Numbered from the stretch's first letter, positions 25,832 to 34,301 are shown. The stretch is 64,000 nucleotides of DNA from Formosa undariae (GCF_042427615.1 NZ_JBHMEZ010000011.1:372001-436000), one strand, 5' to 3'. Translations and numbers: made by a program. The notes: a model not told the origin generated them from the sequence alone.

Positions 25832-26593
25832 ATGAAACATTTCTTTATATTTTTACTTTTTATACCCGTCATCACTTTTTCTAAAGATAATGAAATAGGT
25901 ATCGTTTACAACGATTTTACAAGCTGTACGAATGGTGATTTTGAAGCTGTATTAGCCGTAGATCATGCACAATGGACGGCGTTATTGTCTAAATATGTTA
26001 CCAAAGAAGGTAAGGTGGATTATGAAGGTTTTAAAACCGAAGAGAAAGCACTTCATGATTATTTAGATGTTTTAAAAGCAAATGCGCCTTCAGAATTTTG
26101 GTCTAAAAAAGAAACTTTAGCCTATTGGATTAATGCTTATAATGCATTTACGGTTCAATTAATTTTAGATAATTCTAGTGTTAAAAGTATAACGGACATT
26201 CAAGATCCTTGGGATAAAACATTTATAATTATTGAAAATAAAACTTATAGTTTAGGCTATATTGAGCATAATATACTTCGGAAAGGAGATGAACCACGAA
26301 TTCATTTCGCTATTAATTGTGCATCTTACTCTTGTCCGATTTTATTAAATGAAGCGTATACTGCAGATCGTTTAGACGCACAATTAGAGGTGGCATCGTA
26401 TCGCTTTGTTAATGATGATACAAAAAATACAATAACAAAAGGTGCGATTGAAATTTCTAAGATTTTTGAATGGTTTGCCGAAGATTTTGAAGAGGAAGGC
26501 ATCGTTAGTTTTCTAAATACTTACAGTACGGTTAAAATAAATGCTGATGCCCAGATGACATATAAGGCATATAATTGGAATTTAAACAACTAA
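25832..26593 (+). CDS. Exported DUF547 protein
   Basis: A 253-residue protein with a signal peptide (MKHFFIFLLFIPVITFSKD). The full DUF547 pattern is present: HAQWTALLSKYVTKEGKVDY, LAYWINAYNAFTVQLI, LGYIEHNILRKG, IHFAINCASYSCPILL and AYNWNLNN at the end. Periplasmic. It is a more complete version of the family than the cytoplasmic copy at 22907-23614. Function is not established. Confidence 0.88.
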   Translation: MKHFFIFLLFIPVITFSKDNEIGIVYNDFTSCTNGDFEAVLAVDHAQWTALLSKYVTKEGKVDYEGFKTEEKALHDYLDVLKANAPSEFWSKKETLAYWINAYNAFTVQLILDNSSVKSITDIQDPWDKTFIIIENKTYSLGYIEHNILRKGDEPRIHFAINCASYSCPILLNEAYTADRLDAQLEVASYRFVNDDTKNTITKGAIEISKIFEWFAEDFEEEGIVSFLNTYSTVKINADAQMTYKAYNWNLNN

Positions 26594-26784
26594 TGTAGTT
26601 CTCAATTCTAGGTTGACCGACTTTTCAAATTTCGGGTCTAAAATTTCTTAACGTGAAACGTGATGCACTAAAATTTTCGTTTCGGAATATCTGTAAAAAA
26701 GTTCACATTTAAAGCAGTCTAGTTCGGGTATTTAAGAATTCACTTTGGTTTTTAATTACATTCGCGTTTTATTACATATTATAG

Positions 26785-27279
26785 ATGATACCTACCATAA
26801 AAGAGATAAACAAAAAACTATACATACCTGCTAAATTAGCGCTCTCTAATTTTGAAATTGAAAAAGAAGGTTTGCTATATGAAGCATGTCGGTTTAATTT
26901 AAATGAAGCCCACATTTTATGTAGAACAGCCAAAATTACACCCAAAAAAGTGGGACAATTTGTAACGTTTTGGAATAGAAATTTCGAGGGTATTACACAG
27001 CCATTTTCTGAAAATGATGCTTTCGATTTTTATGTAATTAACGTGTCTAAAGGCGAGTTGTTCGGGCAGTTTGTAATTCCGAAAATGGTAGGAATGGCTA
27101 AAGGTTTGGTGTCGACTGAAGCTAAGGAAGGGAAACGTGGGTTTCGCGTGTATCCGCCTTGGGATATCGCTGTAAATCCTCAAGCCAAACGGACTCAAGC
27201 TTGGCAATTAGATTATTTTATATCCTTCGAAGATCCTATTGATACTAATTTGGTAAAAAAAAGGTACGCTTCTGAGTGA
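26785..27279 (+). CDS. MepB-like protein
   Basis: A 164-residue soluble protein resembling Staphylococcus MepB: YEACRFNLNEAHILCRTAKITPKKVGQFVTFW, read in parts, then FGQFVIPKMVGMAKGLVS and GKRGFRVYPPWD. MepB is encoded beside the MepA drug efflux pump in S. aureus, but its own function is unknown. Here it is a single gene with no pump beside it. A near-consensus TACATTCG lies about 25 bases upstream and may be its -7 element. Confidence 0.8.
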   Translation: MIPTIKEINKKLYIPAKLALSNFEIEKEGLLYEACRFNLNEAHILCRTAKITPKKVGQFVTFWNRNFEGITQPFSENDAFDFYVINVSKGELFGQFVIPKMVGMAKGLVSTEAKEGKRGFRVYPPWDIAVNPQAKRTQAWQLDYFISFEDPIDTNLVKKRYASE

Positions 27280-27355
27280 TGGATTGCATAATGCTATATT
27301 CATTTTAACTTTTTTAAGTAGGACTTATGTCATATTCTAAGTTATAGATTCGGGG

Positions 27356-27363
27356 TAGTTTTG
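27356..27363 (+). promoter_or_regulatory. -7 element of the radical SAM gene (TAGTTTTG)
   Basis: A perfect TAnnTTTG match. Its last G is the first base of an upstream in-frame GTG, which argues for the ATG 18 bases further on. Confidence 0.65.
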
Positions 27364-27380
27364 TGTTTACTTTTCTTTTT

Positions 27381-28331
27381 ATGCAAATTACAGGCAAACG
27401 GTATTTAGATTATTCCTCATTTATAAAATCAACTTTTGGCGAACGCGTTCAAAAAATTTCATTAGATATTGGTTTTTCTTGCCCGAATAGGGACGGGTCC
27501 AAGGGCTATGGCGGTTGTACCTATTGTAATAACAATACATTCAATCCAGAGTATTGCGAACCAAATCTTAGTATCACTTCGCAGTTAGAAGAAGGTATGT
27601 CTAGATTTTCTAAACGCAATAAAACGCAGAAATATTTAGCATATTTTCAAGCGTATACCAATACATATTCCGATTTTAATTCTTTAAAAGCCATGTACGA
27701 TGAAGCACTTCGTGTACCTGGAGTTATAGGTTTAGTTATTGGCACACGTCCTGACTGCATTTCCGATGTGGTTATAAATTATCTATCTCATTTGGCTAAA
27801 ACATATTATGTCGCTCTGGAATTCGGAATTGAAAGCACGTTAAACAGAACGCTCAAAATTGTTAACCGTTGCCACACGTTCGAAGATACGATTTCTGTTT
27901 ACGAAAGATGCAAAGATAAAGGCTTGCATCTGGGGGCTCATCTTATTATGGGCTTACCGGGAGAGTCTAGATTAGACTTATTACAGCATGCTAAAACAGT
28001 TTCGGAATTACCTATTGATACCTTAAAACTGCATCATTTACAAATTGTAAAAAGCACAGTTATGGCACATCAATATAAACACAATCCAGAATTTTTTGAT
28101 TTGTTTACGCAAGAGGAGTATATTGAATTTATTGCTGAGTTTATTGGTTTGTTAAGGCCAAATCTTATTATTGAACGTTTTATTAGTCAATCGCCACAAG
28201 CGTTGCTTATTGCACCTAAATGGGATGGACTCAAGAACTTCGAGATTGTAGATAAAATAGATCAGAAACTGACAGCTCTTAATACTTGGCAAGGGCGATT
28301 TTATGAAGAAAAAGAGGTGACTGTTTTCTAA
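27381..28331 (+). CDS. Radical SAM protein, TIGR01212/YhcC family
   Basis: About 316 residues. The cluster motif CPNRDGSKGYGGCTYC has the unusually long spacing of the YhcC/TIGR01212 group (C-x10-C-x2-C, as in Elp3-like enzymes). It continues with IGTRPDCISD, LEFGIESTLNRTLK and HLIMGLPGE. The C-terminal part carries IERFISQSP. Its reaction is not established; family members may modify RNA or a cofactor. The ATG (MQITGKRYLDYSSF) is used because a GTG six codons upstream lies in the promoter. Confidence 0.88.
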   Translation: MQITGKRYLDYSSFIKSTFGERVQKISLDIGFSCPNRDGSKGYGGCTYCNNNTFNPEYCEPNLSITSQLEEGMSRFSKRNKTQKYLAYFQAYTNTYSDFNSLKAMYDEALRVPGVIGLVIGTRPDCISDVVINYLSHLAKTYYVALEFGIESTLNRTLKIVNRCHTFEDTISVYERCKDKGLHLGAHLIMGLPGESRLDLLQHAKTVSELPIDTLKLHHLQIVKSTVMAHQYKHNPEFFDLFTQEEYIEFIAEFIGLLRPNLIIERFISQSPQALLIAPKWDGLKNFEIVDKIDQKLTALNTWQGRFYEEKEVTVF

Positions 28332-28367
28332 TGCTATCCCCTTTAAACTTTAAATAAGTATATATAA

Positions 28368-28399
28368 AAAAGCGCTTAAAACTAAATTTAAGCGCTTTT
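28368..28399. terminator. Bidirectional hairpin terminator
   Basis: A 13-bp perfect stem (AAAAGCGCTTAAA and its complement) around a six-base loop, between convergent genes. Confidence 0.9.
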
Positions 28400-28420
28400 G
28401 GTATTTTAAAAACTAACGAG

Positions 28421-29431
28421 TTATTCTTCGTCTTTAACTTCTACAATTTCGTACATGTCTTTACCATCTATTTGAACAGGTTGGTAGTATGTGTCTCCAA
28501 ATTGAACGTATGTTTGGTCTCCAATTTTAGTTTCTTCACCGCCTTCTGGTAAGCTTGGTACAATAGTTCCTGCAGTTGCAGGTACTACAGTATAACCTTC
28601 ATCACCTTTTTCGTAATATGCACCACCGTAGTAATAGTTGTTTGTCGTTTCATTAACTTCTACAGTTTGCGCTTCTTGAGGTAAAGTCTGTACTGTTGCT
28701 CCAACAGGAGCTTGTACTACAGTATATCCGCCATTCCCAGCTTGGTAATATACACCGTTATCATAATGGTATTGTTCGTTTTCAATACTAACAATTATAG
28801 CTGTAGTTGCTATTGTTGTTATAAAGAATCCCCATGGGTGCCACATTGGTCCCCAGTAAAACGGACGGTATGGGTGGTAGTAATATGGTCTGTGACAGTA
28901 ATATCCACGACCTCCATAACGGTAAGGCGGACGGTTGTAACGTACATTACTATGTCGTACTCTAGTGTTTCTAGAATTGTTAATACGTACATTTTTACTG
29001 TTGTCTACGTTAATATTAACGTTCCTTTTGCTGTTATCGATATTAACTTTATTTCCAGATTTGTTTTTAATATTAGAGGTTTTTTTGTTTCCAATAGTAT
29101 TCGTGTTTCTGTTGGTTGTCTTCGATTTAATTCCTGAATTTGAAGCTTTAGAAGGTAATTTAGATTTCGAAGCTGTCGTTTTTTTAGGAAGACTACGTGA
29201 CGACGATTTATTAAATCCACCATTGATGCTAGAACGAGAACGTGAAGCAGATGTACTAGGTTTGCTTACTGATCTTGAAGGGGTAGCACGATGAGTTGCA
29301 GCACCGCCTCCTCTAGAAGCACCACCGCCGCGGTTAAAACGTTGTGCTTGTAAATCTATAGGGTTTAAGAATGCCAATAAAAGCACCACTAAACCTATTT
29401 TTATATGCGTATGTATATTTTGAATTTTCAT
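28421..29431 (-). CDS. DUF6515-type exported protein
   Basis: A 336-residue protein with a signal peptide (cut near PIDLQAQ). A long basic Ser/Arg/Lys/Asn-rich segment follows (about residues 35-165), then an aromatic Tyr/Pro/His segment (YRPPYRYGGRGYYCHRPYYY) and a short hydrophobic stretch (FFITTIATTAIIVSI). Three C-terminal repeats have the form GxYYxxGxxGYTVVxAPxGxxVxxLP. This is the DUF6515 architecture of Bacteroidota. Probably attached to the outer membrane or cell surface. It is last in a three-gene minus-strand cluster. Confidence 0.8.
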   Translation of the reverse strand: MKIQNIHTHIKIGLVVLLLAFLNPIDLQAQRFNRGGGASRGGGAATHRATPSRSVSKPSTSASRSRSSINGGFNKSSSRSLPKKTTASKSKLPSKASNSGIKSKTTNRNTNTIGNKKTSNIKNKSGNKVNIDNSKRNVNINVDNSKNVRINNSRNTRVRHSNVRYNRPPYRYGGRGYYCHRPYYYHPYRPFYWGPMWHPWGFFITTIATTAIIVSIENEQYHYDNGVYYQAGNGGYTVVQAPVGATVQTLPQEAQTVEVNETTNNYYYGGAYYEKGDEGYTVVPATAGTIVPSLPEGGEETKIGDQTYVQFGDTYYQPVQIDGKDMYEIVEVKDEE

Positions 29432-29460
29432 GAGTTATATTTTTAAATTTTTAGTTGGCT

Positions 29461-30204
29461 TTAAGATTCAGCAATTAAAATGCTTATTAATCTTGCACTT
29501 GCAGGAGGCGTAAACTGGAAAATATCTGAATGTAATTCAGGGTTAAGTTGCCAATCGCTAAAAGTTCCTTTAAATTTTAAATCGTCTTTCTTCTTATATG
29601 TAATTTCAAATTGCTTAGGCAATGTATGTGCTTCTGCAGAGATCCAGATTTTTACACTTACATTGTCATTTTCAATTTTGATTAAATTACACTCTTCACC
29701 ACCTAATAAATCTAAGCCTACGTAAGCAATAGAATTAAAGTTTTCTATAATATCATCTGTAAATGTTGGGTAGAAAAAATCTGCAGCAGGAAAATCCATT
29801 GAGAAATTATCATGCATAAAATCGATCATATCAATAATGTTATTCGGAGCATCTACAGTAACATAGTTGTTTTCTTTAAAAGAATAATATGTTATAACTT
29901 CACCATTATAATAATAAGCGCTGTGTTTATCTTTACTGTGTTGCTTCACTAGCATTTTATCGGGACCCACCATTTTAACATCACACTCATTGTATTTTGT
30001 TTCGGTTTTTTTGTCGGCGTCTAAAAATTCGTTGGCTGTGCTTAGGTGAAATGATACTGAACTTAGCTCTCCGATCGCTTCTCCCATTTGATCGAAAAGT
30101 ATTATCGCATCAAGATCAATTTGCTTTTCTACGTTTTGCGCCATCATAGATAATGGCAAAACACTAAGAACAAATAATGTAAGGTATTTTTTCATTGTTT
30201 TCAT
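29461..30204 (-). CDS. DUF2092 exported protein
   Basis: A 247-residue protein with a signal peptide (cut near SMMAQNVEKQ). The mature part reads as a LolA/LolB-like half barrel typical of DUF2092: KMVGPDKMLVKQHS, YYNGEVITYYSFKENNYVTV, LIKIENDNVSVKIWIS and LPKQFEITYKKKD. Such folds often bind lipids or lipoproteins, but function is not established. It sits between the DUF6515 and EF-hand-like genes, 29 and 30 bases from them, so the three are probably one operon. Confidence 0.8.
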   Translation of the reverse strand: MKTMKKYLTLFVLSVLPLSMMAQNVEKQIDLDAIILFDQMGEAIGELSSVSFHLSTANEFLDADKKTETKYNECDVKMVGPDKMLVKQHSKDKHSAYYYNGEVITYYSFKENNYVTVDAPNNIIDMIDFMHDNFSMDFPAADFFYPTFTDDIIENFNSIAYVGLDLLGGEECNLIKIENDNVSVKIWISAEAHTLPKQFEITYKKKDDLKFKGTFSDWQLNPELHSDIFQFTPPASARLISILIAES

Positions 30205-30234
30205 TTTTATTGATTATATAGTTTGGTTTAAGTT

Positions 30235-31134
30235 TTATCGTCTAAAGCCACCAAATCCACCAGCAGGTCTAGACATTGGTCTAGAGTAAGAAGGTCTGTT
30301 AAAAGACCTCGTGTTAGAAGGTCTACTTATAGGTCGTGTAGATGAAGATCGGTCTATTTGTCTGCTATTAGAACGGTTGTAACGTGTGTTATTGTTAGGG
30401 TTTAAGTCATGTTTGTTTGACATTCCCGAGTTGCGATTTTTAAAAGAATTATTCGGAGATTTCTTTTGAAGATCGTTATGGCGTACAGATTTTTGTAAAT
30501 GTTTTGCTCTATGGTTCCGTTTTACATGATCGCGATTGTAACGGTTATGATTATTTATGTGTACGTGAACGTTGTTGTGATAGATGTGAGGAGGAAAAGG
30601 TCTCCAAGGTCTAAAATATGGTGGGTAAAATCCCCAATACCAAGGCGACATCCATGGATTGTAATATGGTCCCCAGAACCATCCATAAATAGGAGGGATC
30701 GTGTTGTAAAATGGAGAAATGTAGTAATTAGAACCGTAAATATATTCATCTCCTGTGACTAGTACAGAGGTGTTTTTTTCTGATTTTTCAATATCTATAG
30801 TGGCTACATCCTGAAACTCATCTTTCGCTAAAACGGACTGAATAGTTACGACATGCGTTTGATTTTCTGAAACTTCAACCACACGTAAATAATCGACGTT
30901 TCCATCTTCATTTAGATCTAAATTTGAAATTCTAGCTTCAGGATCATTTAATTTTTTTTCGAAATCTTCTAGATCTTTAGATTCTCCAAAAGCGGAAGAC
31001 ACCGCTTCTAAATCTAAATTCATACTAATATCTGTGCTATTTGCCGAAACAGTAGTTGTCGTTGTTTCTTGAGCAGAAAGCTCGGAAACAAAAATGAAAC
31101 ATATAAAGGTAAAAAGGGCATTTTTTAAATTCAT
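30235..31134 (-). CDS. Exported protein with EF-hand-like loop and basic, disordered tail
   Basis: A 299-residue protein with a signal peptide (cut near SELSAQE). The N-terminal domain (about 30-145) holds one calcium-loop-like segment NLDLNEDGNVDYLRV. An aromatic Pro/Trp/Tyr segment (YGWFWGPYYNPWMSPWYWGF) and a disordered, Arg/Asn/Ser-rich tail follow, with RPxSRP-type repeats, ending GGFGGFRR. The composition resembles the DUF6515 partner, suggesting both act at the same surface. It is first in the cluster, behind a candidate activator site. Confidence 0.72.
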   Translation of the reverse strand: MNLKNALFTFICFIFVSELSAQETTTTTVSANSTDISMNLDLEAVSSAFGESKDLEDFEKKLNDPEARISNLDLNEDGNVDYLRVVEVSENQTHVVTIQSVLAKDEFQDVATIDIEKSEKNTSVLVTGDEYIYGSNYYISPFYNTIPPIYGWFWGPYYNPWMSPWYWGFYPPYFRPWRPFPPHIYHNNVHVHINNHNRYNRDHVKRNHRAKHLQKSVRHNDLQKKSPNNSFKNRNSGMSNKHDLNPNNNTRYNRSNSRQIDRSSSTRPISRPSNTRSFNRPSYSRPMSRPAGGFGGFRR

Positions 31135-31165
31135 AAGTTTAAATATTCATATAATTTATTTCGGC

Positions 31166-31173
31166 TAAATATA
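31166..31173 (-). promoter_or_regulatory. Probable -7 element of the 31134-28421 cluster (TATATTTA)
   Basis: Seven of eight bases match TAnnTTTG on the minus strand, about 30 bases before the first ATG of the three-gene cluster. Confidence 0.4.
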
Positions 31174-31212
31174 ATTCAAAAATTTAGCTTTTTAAGTAAT
31201 ATTTAACATTTC

Positions 31213-31242
31213 GGACAGGTCAATGTCCATTATTTGTCCATT
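31213..31242 (-). promoter_or_regulatory. Candidate activator site, AATGGACA direct repeats
   Basis: On the minus strand the octamer AATGGACA occurs twice, start to start 11 bases apart, with an inverted TGTCC just beyond. The set lies 40-70 bases upstream of the probable -7 element, the usual position for an activator. Two repeats on one helix face suit a LytTR-type regulator. The assignment is inference. Confidence 0.45.
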
Positions 31243-31282
31243 CGCAAGTAGATTTAATGTTTAAAATTAATTAAATCTTAAG

Positions 31283-31290
31283 TAGTTTTG
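31283..31290 (+). promoter_or_regulatory. -7 element of the outer-membrane protein gene (TAGTTTTG)
   Basis: A perfect TAnnTTTG match about 70 bases before the ATG at 31360. Confidence 0.55.
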
Positions 31291-31359
31291 TGACTTCTTT
31301 TTATATTTTTAGATAATATAAACACGCAATGTTTTTAACGCTCTTGTAAATGAAATTAA

Positions 31360-32178
31360 ATGCTTAATAGATTAGCAGACATAGTAGCTACCTTTAAATT
31401 AGTATTTACTCCTTTATTTTTAAGGTGTGTTTTAGGTGTTGTACTAGTGCTTTCAATGCAACAGGTCAATGCGCAAGAACACGATGAAACCCCTTCAGAA
31501 GGTAGTGAATTTACACAACAGTTATGGTTCGATTTTGATCCGTCATGGAGTATGGGAGATGGTCAAAAATTTGTTGGAAACATTGGCTATAGAACCATTA
31601 TGCCAAAAAGTTGGCACCGTATAATTCTGAAAGGATCGTTCGAGAAAAACTTTGACAAACTAATATTTAAAAAGTTTAAACACAACGAGAAGTTGCTGTT
31701 TGGGACGGCCTTGTTTTTTTTAACTACAGAAGAAAGTGAAGATTATGGTTCTTTCGAAATCAGACCTTTTCAAGGGTATCAATTTGCAGTAAATGTAAGT
31801 CCTAGGGTTGTTTTTAAACAGTTATTTAGGTTTGAAGAGCGCTTTGTGTTCTCTAATAAGCCTGAGAATCAGTTTTTTGGTATGCGTTTTAGGTATCAAG
31901 TACAAGCCGTTTTTAATTTAGAAGGGATACTATTTGGAGAAGGTGAAGGTTTTTATATACCGGTTGCTTTAGAAGGATTCTTTAATATGGTGAGTACCTC
32001 CCAATTTAATGACATAATTCGTGTAACTCCCGGATTAGGATATCAATTTAATCCCGATTTTAAAATAGAAGGTAGTTTAGCTTATCACTACACGAATGAG
32101 GGTATTAGTGAAGTAGATAAATTAACGCGAACTAATGACATTGTTTTCCGGTTCAGAATTATTAAAACATTCAAATAG
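31360..32178 (+). CDS. DUF2490-like outer-membrane beta-barrel protein
   Basis: A 272-residue protein with an unusually long N-terminal region before the hydrophobic signal core (cut near QQVNAQEH). The mature part is a chain of amphipathic strands: QLWFDFDPSWSM, GNIGYRTIMP, FRFEERFVFS, FGMRFRYQVQAVFN, IEGSLAYHYTN. It ends in IVFRFRIIKTFK, a typical barrel terminus. It resembles DUF2490 proteins. Porin or scaffold role unknown. It is divergent from the DUF6515 cluster. Confidence 0.75.
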   Translation: MLNRLADIVATFKLVFTPLFLRCVLGVVLVLSMQQVNAQEHDETPSEGSEFTQQLWFDFDPSWSMGDGQKFVGNIGYRTIMPKSWHRIILKGSFEKNFDKLIFKKFKHNEKLLFGTALFFLTTEESEDYGSFEIRPFQGYQFAVNVSPRVVFKQLFRFEERFVFSNKPENQFFGMRFRYQVQAVFNLEGILFGEGEGFYIPVALEGFFNMVSTSQFNDIIRVTPGLGYQFNPDFKIEGSLAYHYTNEGISEVDKLTRTNDIVFRFRIIKTFK

Positions 32179-32184
32179 AAACAT

Positions 32185-33090
32185 CTAATTTAAAGTATTA
32201 TCTACTAAATGCTTAGCTTCAATTGCTTTTAAAAGCGGAATAAATTCATCAGGCTTAAATAAATAATGGATGTCTTCCGATATTAATTTTAAATCTTCAG
32301 GGTTTTCAATATAGCCGGATACAATAACTGGCACTTCTAATTCTTCAGTTAAGCCCTTAAGTCTAGATTCTACAGATTTCTTGGTATGCGTAGTAAACAT
32401 GGTTACCAAAACATTGGGATGTGTAATATCTACAACCATTTTAATGTTTTCATTAGGTACATTTTGTCCTAAATAATAGGCGCGCCAACCAATGTTTTGG
32501 GCGATATACGACGCTAGTAATAATCCCAATTCATGATTTTCATTTTCAGGTAAAAACAACAGTACTCTTGGGGCGTTAGGTAATGGTTTTGGTAATAATT
32601 CTATGGCCGAAAATATTTTTTGTCTAATTAAATTAGAAATAAAATGCTCTTGTGCGGGCATCACTTTATTTGCTCCCCAAAGTACACCTACTTGGGCTAA
32701 AAATGGATAAATAAGTCCTGTAACTGTAGAGATTAAGCCGGTTCTAAGGATTTCAGCATTTATGGTCGCATCAAACTCATCTTCGTTTAAAGTAATCATG
32801 CTTAATATTAAAGCACTTACTTCATCTTCTGAAGAACCTATCAATACTATTTTAGATACTTCTTCGTGAATTTCATTTTCAGACATCTTATCAATCTTCG
32901 ATATTCTGAAACCATTCCGAGTTAAAATACTGATATTCAATAATTTTTTTAATTGTTCATCACTATAGTATCTAATATTTGTATCCGTCCGTTGCGGTTC
33001 TAAAAAGTTGTATCGACTTTCCCATTTCCTTAAAGTATGCGATTTAATGCCCGTTAAAGACACTATTTGCGCCATAGTGTAATTACTCAT
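32185..33090 (-). CDS. MerR-family regulator with B12-binding domain (LitR/CarH type)
   Basis: A 301-residue protein with an N-terminal MerR helix-turn-helix (residues 1-70, AQIVSLTGIKSHTLRKWESR). A helical B12-cap follows with the W-x9-EH signature (Trp138, Glu148, His149). The cobalamin-binding Rossmann domain carries ExHxxG (Glu184, His186, Gly189). In known CarH/LitR proteins adenosylcobalamin makes a dark tetramer that represses carotenoid genes until light breaks the Co-C bond. Every residue needed for that chemistry is visible. It is divergent from the fasciclin-crt genes and about 5 kb from a photolyase gene. Confidence 0.93.
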   Translation of the reverse strand: MSNYTMAQIVSLTGIKSHTLRKWESRYNFLEPQRTDTNIRYYSDEQLKKLLNISILTRNGFRISKIDKMSENEIHEEVSKIVLIGSSEDEVSALILSMITLNEDEFDATINAEILRTGLISTVTGLIYPFLAQVGVLWGANKVMPAQEHFISNLIRQKIFSAIELLPKPLPNAPRVLLFLPENENHELGLLLASYIAQNIGWRAYYLGQNVPNENIKMVVDITHPNVLVTMFTTHTKKSVESRLKGLTEELEVPVIVSGYIENPEDLKLISEDIHYLFKPDEFIPLLKAIEAKHLVDNTLN

Positions 33091-33108
33091 GTCTAAGTAT
33101 TATTTAAG

Positions 33109-33116
33109 CAAAGTTA
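33109..33116 (-). promoter_or_regulatory. -7 element of the MerR/B12 regulator (TAACTTTG)
   Basis: A perfect TAnnTTTG match on the minus strand, 18 bases before the ATG. Confidence 0.6.
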
Positions 33117-33155
33117 AACAAATAATACACTTAATAGTAGTTTTGTTAAAATACA

Positions 33156-33189
33156 TTTGTCTAATTAATTTTAAATTTAGTTGGACAAA
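33156..33189. promoter_or_regulatory. Candidate LitR/CarH operator (inverted repeat)
   Basis: Arms TTTGTCTAATTAA and TTAGTTGGACAAA are inverted copies matching at 11 of 13 positions, with an eight-base spacer. The right arm overlaps the TTGGAC -33 box of the fasciclin gene, so a bound repressor would block polymerase. It lies between the regulator and its presumed target genes. Confidence 0.6.
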
Positions 33190-33211
33190 CAAAATATAAT
33201 ATATAGATTTG
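33181..33211 (+). promoter_or_regulatory. Promoter of the fasciclin gene (TTGGAC / TAGATTTG)
   Basis: -33 box TTGGAC and a perfect -7 TAGATTTG are 17 bases apart. The -33 box is inside the right arm of the inverted repeat. Confidence 0.65.
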
Positions 33212-33239
33212 TATAACTTAAACAACAAAAAACATAGAC

Positions 33240-34256
33240 ATGAAAACAAATTTAAAATACCTAATAGCTTTTTTTAGCTTATTCATTATTGTTGCTTGTG
33301 ATAACGACGACGATAATAACGACGTAATGATGGAGGACCGTAACATTGTAGAAATGGCACAAGACACTCCAGAACTTAGTAATTTAGTTTCTGCATTAAT
33401 TTTAGCCGATTCAGGAACAGATAGTAATTTAGTATCTACATTAAGTGGAAATGGACCTTTTACCGTATTTGCACCAACAAATCAAGCTTTTGTCGATTTG
33501 CTAACGCAATTAGATGGCTTTAATAGTTTATCTGATTTTGATACAGAAGAAGGAAAAGCGATGTTAACAACAATATTACAATACCATGTTGTTGCAGGAG
33601 CAGCAGTAACATCAGATCAGCTTTCAGATAATCAAGAAGTAACAACTGTTCAGGGAGAAACAGTGATGGTAGATTTGTCTAATGGAGTCCGTTTAGAAGA
33701 CGCTACAGAGAATGCAGCTACAGTAACTACTGCAGATATTGAAGCTTCAAACGGAGTTATTCATATTATAGACAAGATTTTACTTCCTCAAGCTATTGTA
33801 GATATGCTTAATGCGCAAACTTTAGTAGAAATTGTTGTAGGTAATGATAGTTTATCTATTTTGGAAGCAGCAGTTATTAAAACAAATCTAGTAGAAACTT
33901 TAAATAGTGAAGGTCCTTTTACTGTATTTGCACCAACAAACGATGCTTTTGTAGCCTTACTAGATGTTTTGGGAGATGACTATAATAGTTTAGACGATTT
34001 TGATACCGCAGACGAAATTGAATTATTGAAAAATATCTTATTATATCACGTAGTCCCAACAGAAATCTATGCAGCAGACTTGTCTGAAACTTCTGTAGAA
34101 ACTGCTTTCGCTGGAAATAATTTAAAAGTGGTGGCATCAGGAGATACGTTTGTTATTCAGGATGCGACTGGAGGGAATTCAAATATTGTTGCAGCAGATG
34201 TTTTAGCATCTAATGGTGTAGCTCACGTTATAGATCGTGTGCTTTTACCTAACTAA
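33240..34256 (+). CDS. Lipoprotein with two fasciclin (FAS1) domains
   Basis: A 338-residue lipoprotein with lipobox IVAC (Cys20). The acidic run DNDDDNND directly after the Cys resembles the lipoprotein export signals that send Bacteroidota lipoproteins to the cell surface. Two FAS1 repeats (about 40-185 and 195-338) each carry GPFTVFAPTNxAF, ILxYHVV, and a closing SNGVxHxIDxxLLP. FAS1 domains mediate adhesion; some bind carotenoids in other organisms. It shares a control region with the LitR-type regulator and precedes crtI, so a role linked to light or pigment is a reasonable inference. Confidence 0.92.
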   Translation: MKTNLKYLIAFFSLFIIVACDNDDDNNDVMMEDRNIVEMAQDTPELSNLVSALILADSGTDSNLVSTLSGNGPFTVFAPTNQAFVDLLTQLDGFNSLSDFDTEEGKAMLTTILQYHVVAGAAVTSDQLSDNQEVTTVQGETVMVDLSNGVRLEDATENAATVTTADIEASNGVIHIIDKILLPQAIVDMLNAQTLVEIVVGNDSLSILEAAVIKTNLVETLNSEGPFTVFAPTNDAFVALLDVLGDDYNSLDDFDTADEIELLKNILLYHVVPTEIYAADLSETSVETAFAGNNLKVVASGDTFVIQDATGGNSNIVAADVLASNGVAHVIDRVLLPN

Positions 34257-34301
34257 TTAAAAATTAATTTATTAAATTACATTATATTAAAAATCCATAG
34301 G

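Noticed and set aside
28712..29294. Long open frames on the plus strand opposite the DUF6515 gene
   Set aside because: They mirror the low-complexity coding of the real gene, lack start context and give an implausible, highly hydrophobic repetitive product.
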